Below are positions 57,815 to 64,000 of a stretch of DNA of 64,000 nucleotides, piece after piece (the first letter of the stretch is position 1; the number at the start of each line of letters is the position of its first letter). Location of the stretch: the NCBI RefSeq assembly GCF_003268675.1, contig NZ_CP029378.1, positions 7,812,001 through 7,876,000 on the forward strand, read 5' to 3'. Below the pieces are notes generated by a model, which was not told the DNA's origin, did no database searches, and worked only from the letters and a program-made list of their open reading frames with translations. Both the position numbers and the translations under genes were made by a program. Source of the DNA: Streptomyces bacillaris. Lineage in GTDB: Bacteria; Actinomycetota; Actinomycetes; Streptomycetales; Streptomycetaceae.

Positions 57815-58022
57815 CTGGTGCTACTTCCTCTGGAACCTCAGGTCCCAGTCTCCAGGTGTCCACGATCAAGGGGAAGGTTCACCCGCCGATAGGCGGAGCC
57901 GGGCCCGCGGGCGGCTCCTGCCGTCGGCCCTTCGCCGCCCGCCGAATGCTTCCGGGCCCGCAGGGGCGCCCCGTGCTCGCCCGTCCGGTGGCGTCCGCCT
58001 CTTGCCGACGCGCCGCCCGGGG

Positions 58023-59024
58023 TCACCGACCGTACGGGCCGGTCGAACCGCGGGCGACCAGGCGGGGGTTCAGTACCTCGTGACGGTCCGTCGTGCGGCC
58101 GCCCGAACGCTGGAGCAGGAGGCGCACCGCGGTCCGGCCCAGTTCCGGGCGGGGCTGGTCGATGCTGGTGAGGCGGGGCCTGACCAGTGCGGCCAGGGTG
58201 CTGTTGTCATAGCCGACGACCGACAGCCGCTCGGGTACCGGTAGGCCCAGGTCGTGCGCGATGTCCAGCAGCGCCACTGCCGTGAGGTCGTTGTTCGCGA
58301 TCAGGGCGCTCACGCCGGATCTCAGCAACGGGGCAACACGGAGAGGGAGTTCTTCGACGCTCTCGGCCGCCACGGTGTGCGGGGACAGCCCGGCCCGGTG
58401 GGACGCCGTCTCATAGCCGCACCGCCTTCCCTCGGCGGCCGGGCGGCGCGAGGTGGTGACGAACGCGATCTCCCGGTGGCCGAGCCCGACCAGGTGCGTC
58501 ATGGCCAGGGCGGCACCGGCCGCGTCATCGTTGGCGACGGTGTCGATGCCCGCGGGGGGGTGCTCCGGGCGTCCGACGACGACCACCGGCGTGCGGCGTG
58601 CGGCGGCTTGGAGGTCGGCCGGATCCACCCAGCTGCTCACCGCGATCACACCGTCCACGTTGAGCTGGACCAGTGTGTCGAGCTGAGATGCGAGCCGCTT
58701 GGCGTCGCGTCGGCCGTGGGCCAGCAGGACGCCGAAGCCGGCCTCGCCCGCGGCCTCTTCGATTCCGGCGACCACATCGGTGTGGTATGGGTTGGCCAGG
58801 TCCGTCAGCAGGACCCCCAGCAGCATGGTGCGGCCCTGTACGAGGCCGCGCGCCAGGGCGTTGGAACGGTAGCCCAGCTGGTCGGCGGCGGCGGTGATGC
58901 GCGCCCGGGTGCTCTCGCTCACCCCGGCGTCGCCGCGCAGGGCCAGGGAGACCAGGGACTTGGACACGCCCGCGGCCCGGGCGACGTCGAGAATCGTGGG
59001 GCGGCGCGAGGGAGCGTGCGGCAT
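58023..59024 (-). CDS. LacI-family transcriptional regulator
   Basis: 333 residues from ATG at 59024. The N-terminal HTH is canonical: RPTILDVARAAGVSKSLVSL then ALRGDAGVSESTRARI, with hinge helix ADQLGYRSNALARGL. The ligand domain follows with LLTDLANPYHTDVVAGIEEA, VSALIANNDLTAVALLDIAH and RLSVVGYDNSTLAALVRPRL. It likely represses the divergent HAD/ECF-transporter operon by binding the two GGAACGTTCC palindromes at 59088 and 59122. The effector would be related to the transporter's substrate. The frame is open further upstream but through the operator region, so I rejected longer starts. Confidence 0.9.
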   Translation of the reverse strand: MPHAPSRRPTILDVARAAGVSKSLVSLALRGDAGVSESTRARITAAADQLGYRSNALARGLVQGRTMLLGVLLTDLANPYHTDVVAGIEEAAGEAGFGVLLAHGRRDAKRLASQLDTLVQLNVDGVIAVSSWVDPADLQAAARRTPVVVVGRPEHPPAGIDTVANDDAAGAALAMTHLVGLGHREIAFVTTSRRPAAEGRRCGYETASHRAGLSPHTVAAESVEELPLRVAPLLRSGVSALIANNDLTAVALLDIAHDLGLPVPERLSVVGYDNSTLAALVRPRLTSIDQPRPELGRTAVRLLLQRSGGRTTDRHEVLNPRLVARGSTGPYGR

Positions 59025-59087
59025 GCGTCCAGTATGCAGGCGGGGTCCGAGGCGGAGACACGGGACCCGGCGGCCCCGCCAAGTAGT

Positions 59088-59132
59088 GGAACGTTCCGCG
59101 TCTACGGTCGCGGCGGTGGTTGGAACGTTCCA
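59088..59132. promoter_or_regulatory. twin LacI-type operators
   Basis: GGAACGTTCC occurs at 59088-59097 and again at 59122-59131, the latter extended to TGGAACGTTCCA. Centres are 34 bp apart, about three helical turns. CG-centred 10-12-bp palindromes are usual LacI-family operators, and these lie between the LacI gene and the operon it probably controls. Confidence 0.8.
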
Positions 59133-59221
59133 GACGGGACCGTCCGGTGTTGGTTCTCCGGGCGCCGGAAGTTCACCCGTCCCCCCTACGTTCGCCGTCA
59201 GGACACCAGCCAGGGGAGCAG

Positions 59222-60844
59222 ATGAACCAGCCGCACGCACCCGTATCACCCGCCCTCGCCCATCGGCCCGAGGCGCTGCTGCTCGACTTCGGCGGGGTGG
59301 TCTTCCACACCGAGAAGCGTCCCGAGGGACGAGCGGACGCAGCCGCCCTGATCCACCGCCACCTGTCCAGGGCCGGACACGCGGTGGCCGAGGAGACGCT
59401 CCGGGTCTCTCTCGACGCGGGCCTGGCGGCGCTCAAGGACTGGAAGAACGCCGCCGGCCGTCGCCGGGAGCCGGTCGAGCTGACCCACCGTGAGATCTGG
59501 GAGGACTTCCTCGCCTCCGACCTTCCGGAACCGGCTCGTGCCGTCCTGGCGGGCAGCGCGGGCTGGCTGCTCGGTGAGCTCACGCCTCTTCTCTCGGAGC
59601 ACACCGTGCGCCCGGGAGTCCGTGAACTGCTGCACACCGCGCGGCGGCTCGGCGTCCGGGTCGGCATCGTGAGCAACGCCCACGCGGGCCGCTCGCACCG
59701 GGCCCTGATGCGCGAGCACGGGCTGGAGGAACTGGTGGACGTGCAGCTCTACTCCGACGAGGTAGGCATCCGCAAACCCCACCCGACCATCGTGGAGAGG
59801 GCCGCGCGCGCCCTGTGCACGCGGCCCGAGCGCTGCTGGTTCGTCGGCGACACCATCGACCGGGACGTGGCGGCCGGCCACCGGGCCGGTGTCGCGGCCG
59901 TCATCGTCACCCGCGACAAGCACACCGACAACCCGCCCTACCCGGTGTCCGTCCGCCCCCACGCCGTCTATGACACGCCTGAGGGCCTGGTCCCGGTCCT
60001 GGCCGCTGCACTGGACACCCCGCCGCCGGCTCCGTCGGCCGTCACCGCAACGGCCTCAACGCGGGCCGGCGCGGGCCCGGCCGCACTGCTGCTCGACCAC
60101 GGCGGAGTCATCGCCAACGCGGTCAAGGACCCCCAGGCCCAGAAGGAGTTCGGGCTGCGGCTCGCCGCCCGGCTGAGGCGGGCGGGACACGGTGTGTCGG
60201 ACGAGGAGGCCGTCGCCGCGCTGCTCGAGGCACGTGGCGCGCACCAGCGCTTCAAGAGCGAGGGCGAGCGAGGGCCCGTCGTGCCCGAGGTCACCCCGCT
60301 CCAGTACTGGCGGGATTTCTTCGGAACCTCCTTGGCTCCCGGAGCGCGAGCGTGGCTGGCCGCCGAGGCCGTCGCGCTGAGCCACGAGTGGGCCCACATC
60401 AAGAGCCGCCCCGCGCTGCGGGAGGGGGCGGCCGAACTCCTGGGCCGCTGCCGTGAACTCGGCATTCCGGTCGCCGTGGTCTCCAACACCGTATGCGGCC
60501 GCAGTGTGCGCGAGCGCATGGCGTCCTTCGGCGTCGAGGAGCTGATCGGTGTGCACGTGTACTCCGACGAACTCGGCCGGCGCAAGCCCGATGCCCTCAC
60601 CGTGCGCGAGGCGCTGCGCGGGCTCTCCACGGATGCGAGGGCGTGCTGGTTCGCCGGGGACAAACCGGGCCGGGACATGGCCGCCGCACGGAGCGCCGGG
60701 ATCGGCACCACCGTCCTCGTACGCGGCGGCTCGCTCGACGACGAGGCCCTGAACGGCCATCTGTCGGTGCCCGGCCCCACCCGCCCCGACCGTGTGGTGG
60801 CCTCCCTCGCCGAACTGGTCCCGCTCCTCTCCGGCAGGCCCTGA
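59222..60844 (+). CDS. tandem HAD-superfamily hydrolase fusion
   Basis: 540 residues from ATG at 59222 with AGGGGAG upstream. Two HAD domains follow each other: domain 1 at about 15-255 (motif I LLLDFGGVVFHTE, motif II GIVSNAHAG, motif III/IV KPHPTIVERAA and CWFVGDTIDRDV) and domain 2 at about 285-535 (LLLDHGGVIANAV, AVVSNTVCG, RRKPDALTVREA, CWFAGDKPGRDM). Motif I lacks the second Asp of D-x-D (D-x-G-G), as in some HAD-IA proteins. The first gene of the ECF transporter operon, it may dephosphorylate an imported compound. Fusion of two such domains is unusual. Confidence 0.85.
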   Translation: MNQPHAPVSPALAHRPEALLLDFGGVVFHTEKRPEGRADAAALIHRHLSRAGHAVAEETLRVSLDAGLAALKDWKNAAGRRREPVELTHREIWEDFLASDLPEPARAVLAGSAGWLLGELTPLLSEHTVRPGVRELLHTARRLGVRVGIVSNAHAGRSHRALMREHGLEELVDVQLYSDEVGIRKPHPTIVERAARALCTRPERCWFVGDTIDRDVAAGHRAGVAAVIVTRDKHTDNPPYPVSVRPHAVYDTPEGLVPVLAAALDTPPPAPSAVTATASTRAGAGPAALLLDHGGVIANAVKDPQAQKEFGLRLAARLRRAGHGVSDEEAVAALLEARGAHQRFKSEGERGPVVPEVTPLQYWRDFFGTSLAPGARAWLAAEAVALSHEWAHIKSRPALREGAAELLGRCRELGIPVAVVSNTVCGRSVRERMASFGVEELIGVHVYSDELGRRKPDALTVREALRGLSTDARACWFAGDKPGRDMAAARSAGIGTTVLVRGGSLDDEALNGHLSVPGPTRPDRVVASLAELVPLLSGRP

Positions 60845-60962
60845 CCTCGTCCCCGTACGCCGACCGGCGAACGCCTCGCCACACCTCCTCCCGACACCGG
60901 CCCGTGACCGGCCGGAGCACCGCCCCTCTCTCGCGCCCCGACGAAAGGCCAAGGCCTCAGTG

Positions 60963-61889
60963 ATGTCCTCACCCACCCAAACAGGAGCGGCTGCCTTCCG
61001 GCCCTCCGCCGGCTTCGGCCGTCCCGACGACCCCAGCGACCTCGGCTCCGCGCAGAAGCTGATGGTGTTCGTCCTGTCGATGACCCTCTTCGGGCTCGCC
61101 AATATCCTGACCGAAGTGCTGCCGGAGGTGAAGCTCGGCCCTGTCGAACTCTCCGTCTCCTACCTGGCGTTCGTGCCCGTGGTGATGGTGAGCCTCTTCC
61201 ACCCGCTGTACGCCGCCCTCGGCGCACCGCTCGGCGAGATCGTCTTCGTCGACCTGCTGATGGGCAACTTCTCCGGCTTCGCCGAACTGGAGGGCTACAT
61301 CCAGCTCTCGCTCGGCCTCTACATAGCCGGCTCGCTGGTGCGCGACCCGCGCAGGCGGACCCAGGTGGCACTGGCCGCCCTCGTCGCGGTCGGCGTGGAC
61401 AAGATGCTCGGCGGGATCGTCGACATCGGCAAGGTCTACGTCGGTGTCGCCGAGGCCGAGTACGTCAAGGGGCTGGCGGAGAGCGTGCTCCTGCTGGAGG
61501 GCATCGCGTTCTCCACCGACCTCCTCATCAGCGGGGTGCTGTTCGGCGTCCTCCCGGCGATGTATCTCGCGCCGAGGTTGCACGGCCGGATCGAGCCGCT
61601 GCTGGGTCTGGCACCGCGCGACCCCGACCGGCCGCTGCGGCTGCGGGCCCGGGTCAGCGCCCGCTTCCTGCTGCTCGGCATCTTCCTGGCCTTCGTCGCC
61701 ACGATCGCCGCCTTCATGCAGGAACTGGACGCCAACTTCGGGGTCTGGGAGCCGGACTTCGTCGACCGGTACGGGCAGAGGTTCCTGTGGATCGGCGTCT
61801 CGGCCGCGGTGATCGTACTGGTCGGCCTCGTCCTCGCGGCCCGAGCCCTGCGCCGCTCCCGCGCCGCGCGCAGCGGGTCCCGGCCGTGA
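60963..61889 (+). CDS. ECF transporter substrate-binding (S) component-like membrane protein
   Basis: 308 residues from ATG at 60963 (AAGG eight bases upstream; GTG at 60960 possible). Six or more hydrophobic segments, including MVFVLSMTLFGLANILTEVL, LAFVPVVMVSLFHPLYAALG, GVLFGVLPAMYLAPRL and FLLLGIFLAFVATIAAFMQE. Composition, size and position directly before a fused EcfA-EcfA ATPase and an EcfT identify it as the S component or its equivalent, although its sequence does not match a vitamin S family I know. It overlaps the ATPase gene by GTGA. Confidence 0.75.
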   Translation: MSSPTQTGAAAFRPSAGFGRPDDPSDLGSAQKLMVFVLSMTLFGLANILTEVLPEVKLGPVELSVSYLAFVPVVMVSLFHPLYAALGAPLGEIVFVDLLMGNFSGFAELEGYIQLSLGLYIAGSLVRDPRRRTQVALAALVAVGVDKMLGGIVDIGKVYVGVAEAEYVKGLAESVLLLEGIAFSTDLLISGVLFGVLPAMYLAPRLHGRIEPLLGLAPRDPDRPLRLRARVSARFLLLGIFLAFVATIAAFMQELDANFGVWEPDFVDRYGQRFLWIGVSAAVIVLVGLVLAARALRRSRAARSGSRP

Positions 61890-63709
61890 CGGCCCGCATC
61901 GGCACCGCCGGACAGCACGAGGCCGAGGCAGCGGCACGAACGGACGACGTCGCTCCCGGCACCGGACCCGCCGTGGAGGTCCAGGGACTGTCCTTCCGCT
62001 ATCCAGGGGCCGAACACGACAGCCTCACCGGCGTCGGTCTCACCATCGAGCGCGGCGACTTCATGGCCGTCGTCGGAGGGAACGGCTCCGGCAAGACGAC
62101 CCTGTGCAAAACCTTCAACGGCCTCATCCCGCACTTCTGGTCGGGTACGTACACCGGTTCTGTCCGGGTGTTCGGCCAGGACACCACCACCACTAACGTC
62201 GCCTCCCTGAGCCACCAGGTCGGCTACGTCTACCAGGACTTCGGCAACCAGCTCGTCAGGCCGACGGTCTACGACGAGGTCTCCTTCGGTCCCGTCAACT
62301 TCGGCCTGACCGACTGGCGGGAACGCTCCGACGAAGCACTGGACCTGCTGGGAATCGCCGCCCTGCGCGACCACTACACCTGGCAGCTCTCCGGCGGCCA
62401 ACAGCACTTGGTGGCGCTGGCCAGTATCCTGGCGATGCGGCCCGGCCTGGTCGTGGTGGACGAACCGGTGGCCGAGCTGGACCCGGAGCGCGCCGAGGAG
62501 ATCTATCGCCGTCTCACCGACATCAACCGGCGGCTGGGGACGACGGTGGTCGTGATCGAGCACCACGCTGAATTCGTCGCCCGGTACTGCAAGAGCGTGC
62601 TGCTCATGGCCGAAGGCGCTCCCGTGTGGCACCTGCCCGTCGAGGAAGCGCTGTCCCGCTCGGGAGAGCTGGCCGCCCACGGCATTCCCGCCCCCCAGGT
62701 GGTGCGCCTCGCACGCGCGGTCGAACCCGAGGGCCCGGTACCGCTGACCGTGGAGCAGGCCGTCCGCTGGCTGGACGAGCGCGGACTGCACCCCGCCCCG
62801 GCGGAGATTCTCCCCGGACCGGCCGCCGTCACCGTTGCACCGGCCGCCGGGACGGGTCCTGCGGCCCTGCCGTCGTCCCCGAACGTCGTGGCCTCGCTCC
62901 GCGGCGTACGGCACGGCTACCGGAACGTGCACGGCGGACTCACCCCCGTACTACGGGACGTGGATCTGGAGCTGCGCGAAGGCGAGCGCGTCGCCCTCGT
63001 CGGCGGCAACGGAGCCGGCAAGTCCACCCTGCTGCGCCTGCTCACCGGCCTCAAGGTGCCCCGCTCCGGGACCGTCGAGGTCACCGACACCAACACCCGC
63101 TCGGTCAGGCCAGCCACGCTTGCCGAGCACGTTTCGTACCTCTACCAGCGCCCCGAGCAGATGTTCCTCGCCGACAGCGTGAGGGCGGACATCGCGATGT
63201 TCCCGGCCGGACGCGGCCGGCCGGACACCGACGCGCTGGTGGACGACATCCTGCAGCGCATCCGGCTCACCGCACTCGCCGACCGCGACGGGCGCACGCT
63301 CTCCGGAGGCCAGCAGCGCCGCGCCACCCTCGGCATCGGCCTCGCCATGACCCCGGCGCTGCTGCTTCTGGACGAGCCGACCTCCAGCCTCGACGTGGCC
63401 ACCCGGGACGACGTGATCGCGATGCTGGACGCACTGGCGGACCGCATCCGCTGCGTGGTCGTTGCCACCCACGACATGCATCTCGTCGCCGAGTGGGCGA
63501 CACGTGTCGTCGCCCTCGGCGACGGCCGGGTCCTGAGCGACTGCGACCCGGCGGAGTTCTTCGCCGACCAGGACTTGCTGAACCGCGTCCGCGTCGTACC
63601 ACCGCAGATCACCGCCCTGGGAAGCGCCCTGGGATTGGCGCCGCCACCGCTCACGGTGGACGAGTGCGTCCGGCGACTGCCCGCCGCCGTGAAGGAGGCC
63701 AGATCGTGA
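61886..63709 (+). CDS. ECF transporter fused double ATPase (EcfA-EcfA')
   Basis: 607 residues from GTG at 61886. Two complete ABC ATPase domains: domain 1 has Walker A GGNGSGKTT (64-72), signature LSGGQQ (168-173) and Walker B LVVVDEP (188-194); domain 2 has Walker A GGNGAGKST (373-381), signature LSGGQQ (472-477) and Walker B LLLLDEP (492-498). A Pro/Ala linker joins them near 310-332. ECF transporters use two such ATPases with EcfT and an S protein. It is coupled to both neighbours by 4-bp overlaps. Confidence 0.93.
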   Translation: MTARIGTAGQHEAEAAARTDDVAPGTGPAVEVQGLSFRYPGAEHDSLTGVGLTIERGDFMAVVGGNGSGKTTLCKTFNGLIPHFWSGTYTGSVRVFGQDTTTTNVASLSHQVGYVYQDFGNQLVRPTVYDEVSFGPVNFGLTDWRERSDEALDLLGIAALRDHYTWQLSGGQQHLVALASILAMRPGLVVVDEPVAELDPERAEEIYRRLTDINRRLGTTVVVIEHHAEFVARYCKSVLLMAEGAPVWHLPVEEALSRSGELAAHGIPAPQVVRLARAVEPEGPVPLTVEQAVRWLDERGLHPAPAEILPGPAAVTVAPAAGTGPAALPSSPNVVASLRGVRHGYRNVHGGLTPVLRDVDLELREGERVALVGGNGAGKSTLLRLLTGLKVPRSGTVEVTDTNTRSVRPATLAEHVSYLYQRPEQMFLADSVRADIAMFPAGRGRPDTDALVDDILQRIRLTALADRDGRTLSGGQQRRATLGIGLAMTPALLLLDEPTSSLDVATRDDVIAMLDALADRIRCVVVATHDMHLVAEWATRVVALGDGRVLSDCDPAEFFADQDLLNRVRVVPPQITALGSALGLAPPPLTVDECVRRLPAAVKEARS

Positions 63710-64000
63710 AGAGGACCGAACGCGACACCCTGAGCGTCGAATGGGTCAAGCTCGAACTGCTGCGCACCGCGTACGCCACCCGCGGCGGCCTGCTCGCCCG
63801 GCTGGACCCGCGGATCGTGATCTTCTGGTACGTGCTGATGGCGCTGAGCCCCTGGTTCACCCACAACCTGACCATTCTGGCGATCCTGTTCACGGTGGCC
63901 GCGGCGGCCGTCGTGACCTGCCGGGTCGGCCCGCTTGTCGTCGGCCTGTTCATTTTCGGCCTGGTCACCGAGGCCGGATATCTGATCGCCGCAGCCTGGC
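63706..64000 (+). CDS. ECF transporter T component (EcfT/CbiQ-like), 3' end outside window
   Basis: GTG at 63706 follows GAAGGAGG and overlaps the ATPase stop by GTGA. The 98 residues available read KRTERDTLSVEWVKLELLRT then LLARLDPRIVIFWYVLMALS and further hydrophobic helices. EcfT proteins begin this way with an R-L-D-P-R motif before the first helix, and connect the ATPases to the S component. Confidence 0.85.
   Translation, partial: MKRTERDTLSVEWVKLELLRTAYATRGGLLARLDPRIVIFWYVLMALSPWFTHNLTILAILFTVAAAAVVTCRVGPLVVGLFIFGLVTEAGYLIAAAW

Larger units (their letters stand above)
56913..57868 (-). mobile_element. IS3-family remnant (5' part of a second, different element)
   Basis: Contains the outer end (minus strand TGATCGTGGACACCTGGAGA at 57868), an intact orfA and a truncated orfB. 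It is a different IS3 element from the one at 36010 (the OrfA proteins share only general similarity). It is cut by the IS30 end at 56912, and its missing 3' part is replaced by the 3' part of the other IS3 element. Confidence 0.82.

Noticed and set aside
1..64000. tRNA, rRNA, riboswitch or CRISPR features
   Set aside because: I looked for cloverleaf-like ends, conserved rRNA segments, cobalamin/TPP-type boxes upstream of transporter genes and regular spaced repeats, and saw none I could support by eye.

Overview
The window is high-GC actinobacterial DNA, most likely Streptomyces. Features pointing that way are codon third positions saturated with G/C (producing many long shadow frames), GTG/TTG starts, GGAGG-type ribosome sites, many secreted proteins, and a density of insertion sequences, decayed genes and small lectin-like proteins that suggests an accessory chromosome arm or large plasmid. 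No rRNA, tRNA, CRISPR array or core housekeeping gene was seen. The first gene (MMPL transporter) and the last (ECF transporter T component) run off the ends.

Region 1 (1-31,000) is a cell-envelope and redox neighbourhood in which three families each occur twice: DUF4331 secreted proteins (2,415 and 9,883), DUF4394 secreted proteins (12,145 and 25,381, sharing a nearly identical 555-bp core) and fasciclin proteins (22,689 and 29,584). Among them lie a class F sortase, an S51-type peptidase, a NicO nickel/cobalt exporter with a His-rich loop, a TPR protein, CcdA and TlpA thiol-redox genes, a DUF4383 membrane protein and a sulfite-oxidase-family molybdoenzyme. The fasciclin/CcdA/TlpA grouping recalls mycobacterial mpt70-dipZ-mpt83. 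Two sites at 4,902 and 11,849 share a motif resembling the nickel-responsive Nur box. Several pseudogenes (YVTN propeller, DUF2231-Rieske, a small membrane protein with two in-frame TGA codons) show decay.

Region 2 (31,000-40,600) has a tectonin-repeat protein, a divergent pair formed by a P1B-4 metal-efflux ATPase and an NmtR-like nickel/cobalt sensor with an operator between them, an RCC1-repeat gene cleanly split by an IS3-family element, and two alpha/beta hydrolases.

Region 3 (40,800-53,000) is the most interesting part: a candidate organoarsenic (arsenosugar-like) biosynthesis locus. A tightly overlapping minus-strand operon encodes a mercuric-reductase-like flavoprotein, a MauE-type membrane protein, a radical SAM protein, an MTA-phosphorylase homologue, the TIGR04282 and TIGR04283 transferases, a metallophosphoesterase-radical SAM fusion and an FAD oxidoreductase. 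Plus-strand neighbours include a methyltransferase, a TMEM64-family membrane protein and an arsenite methyltransferase (ArsM) with all four expected cysteines. No canonical ArsS was recognised. Two of these genes, possibly three, carry apparent single-base frameshifts at G/C runs, which may be sequencing errors.

Region 4 (53,000-64,000) holds an ECF sigma factor with a coupled zinc anti-sigma factor and a second zinc-finger protein, a TnsA-like gene truncated by a chimeric IS3/IS30/IS3 insertion-sequence pile-up, and a LacI-family regulator divergent from an operon encoding a tandem HAD protein and an ECF vitamin/metal-type transporter (S, fused A-A, T), with two identical palindromic operators between them.
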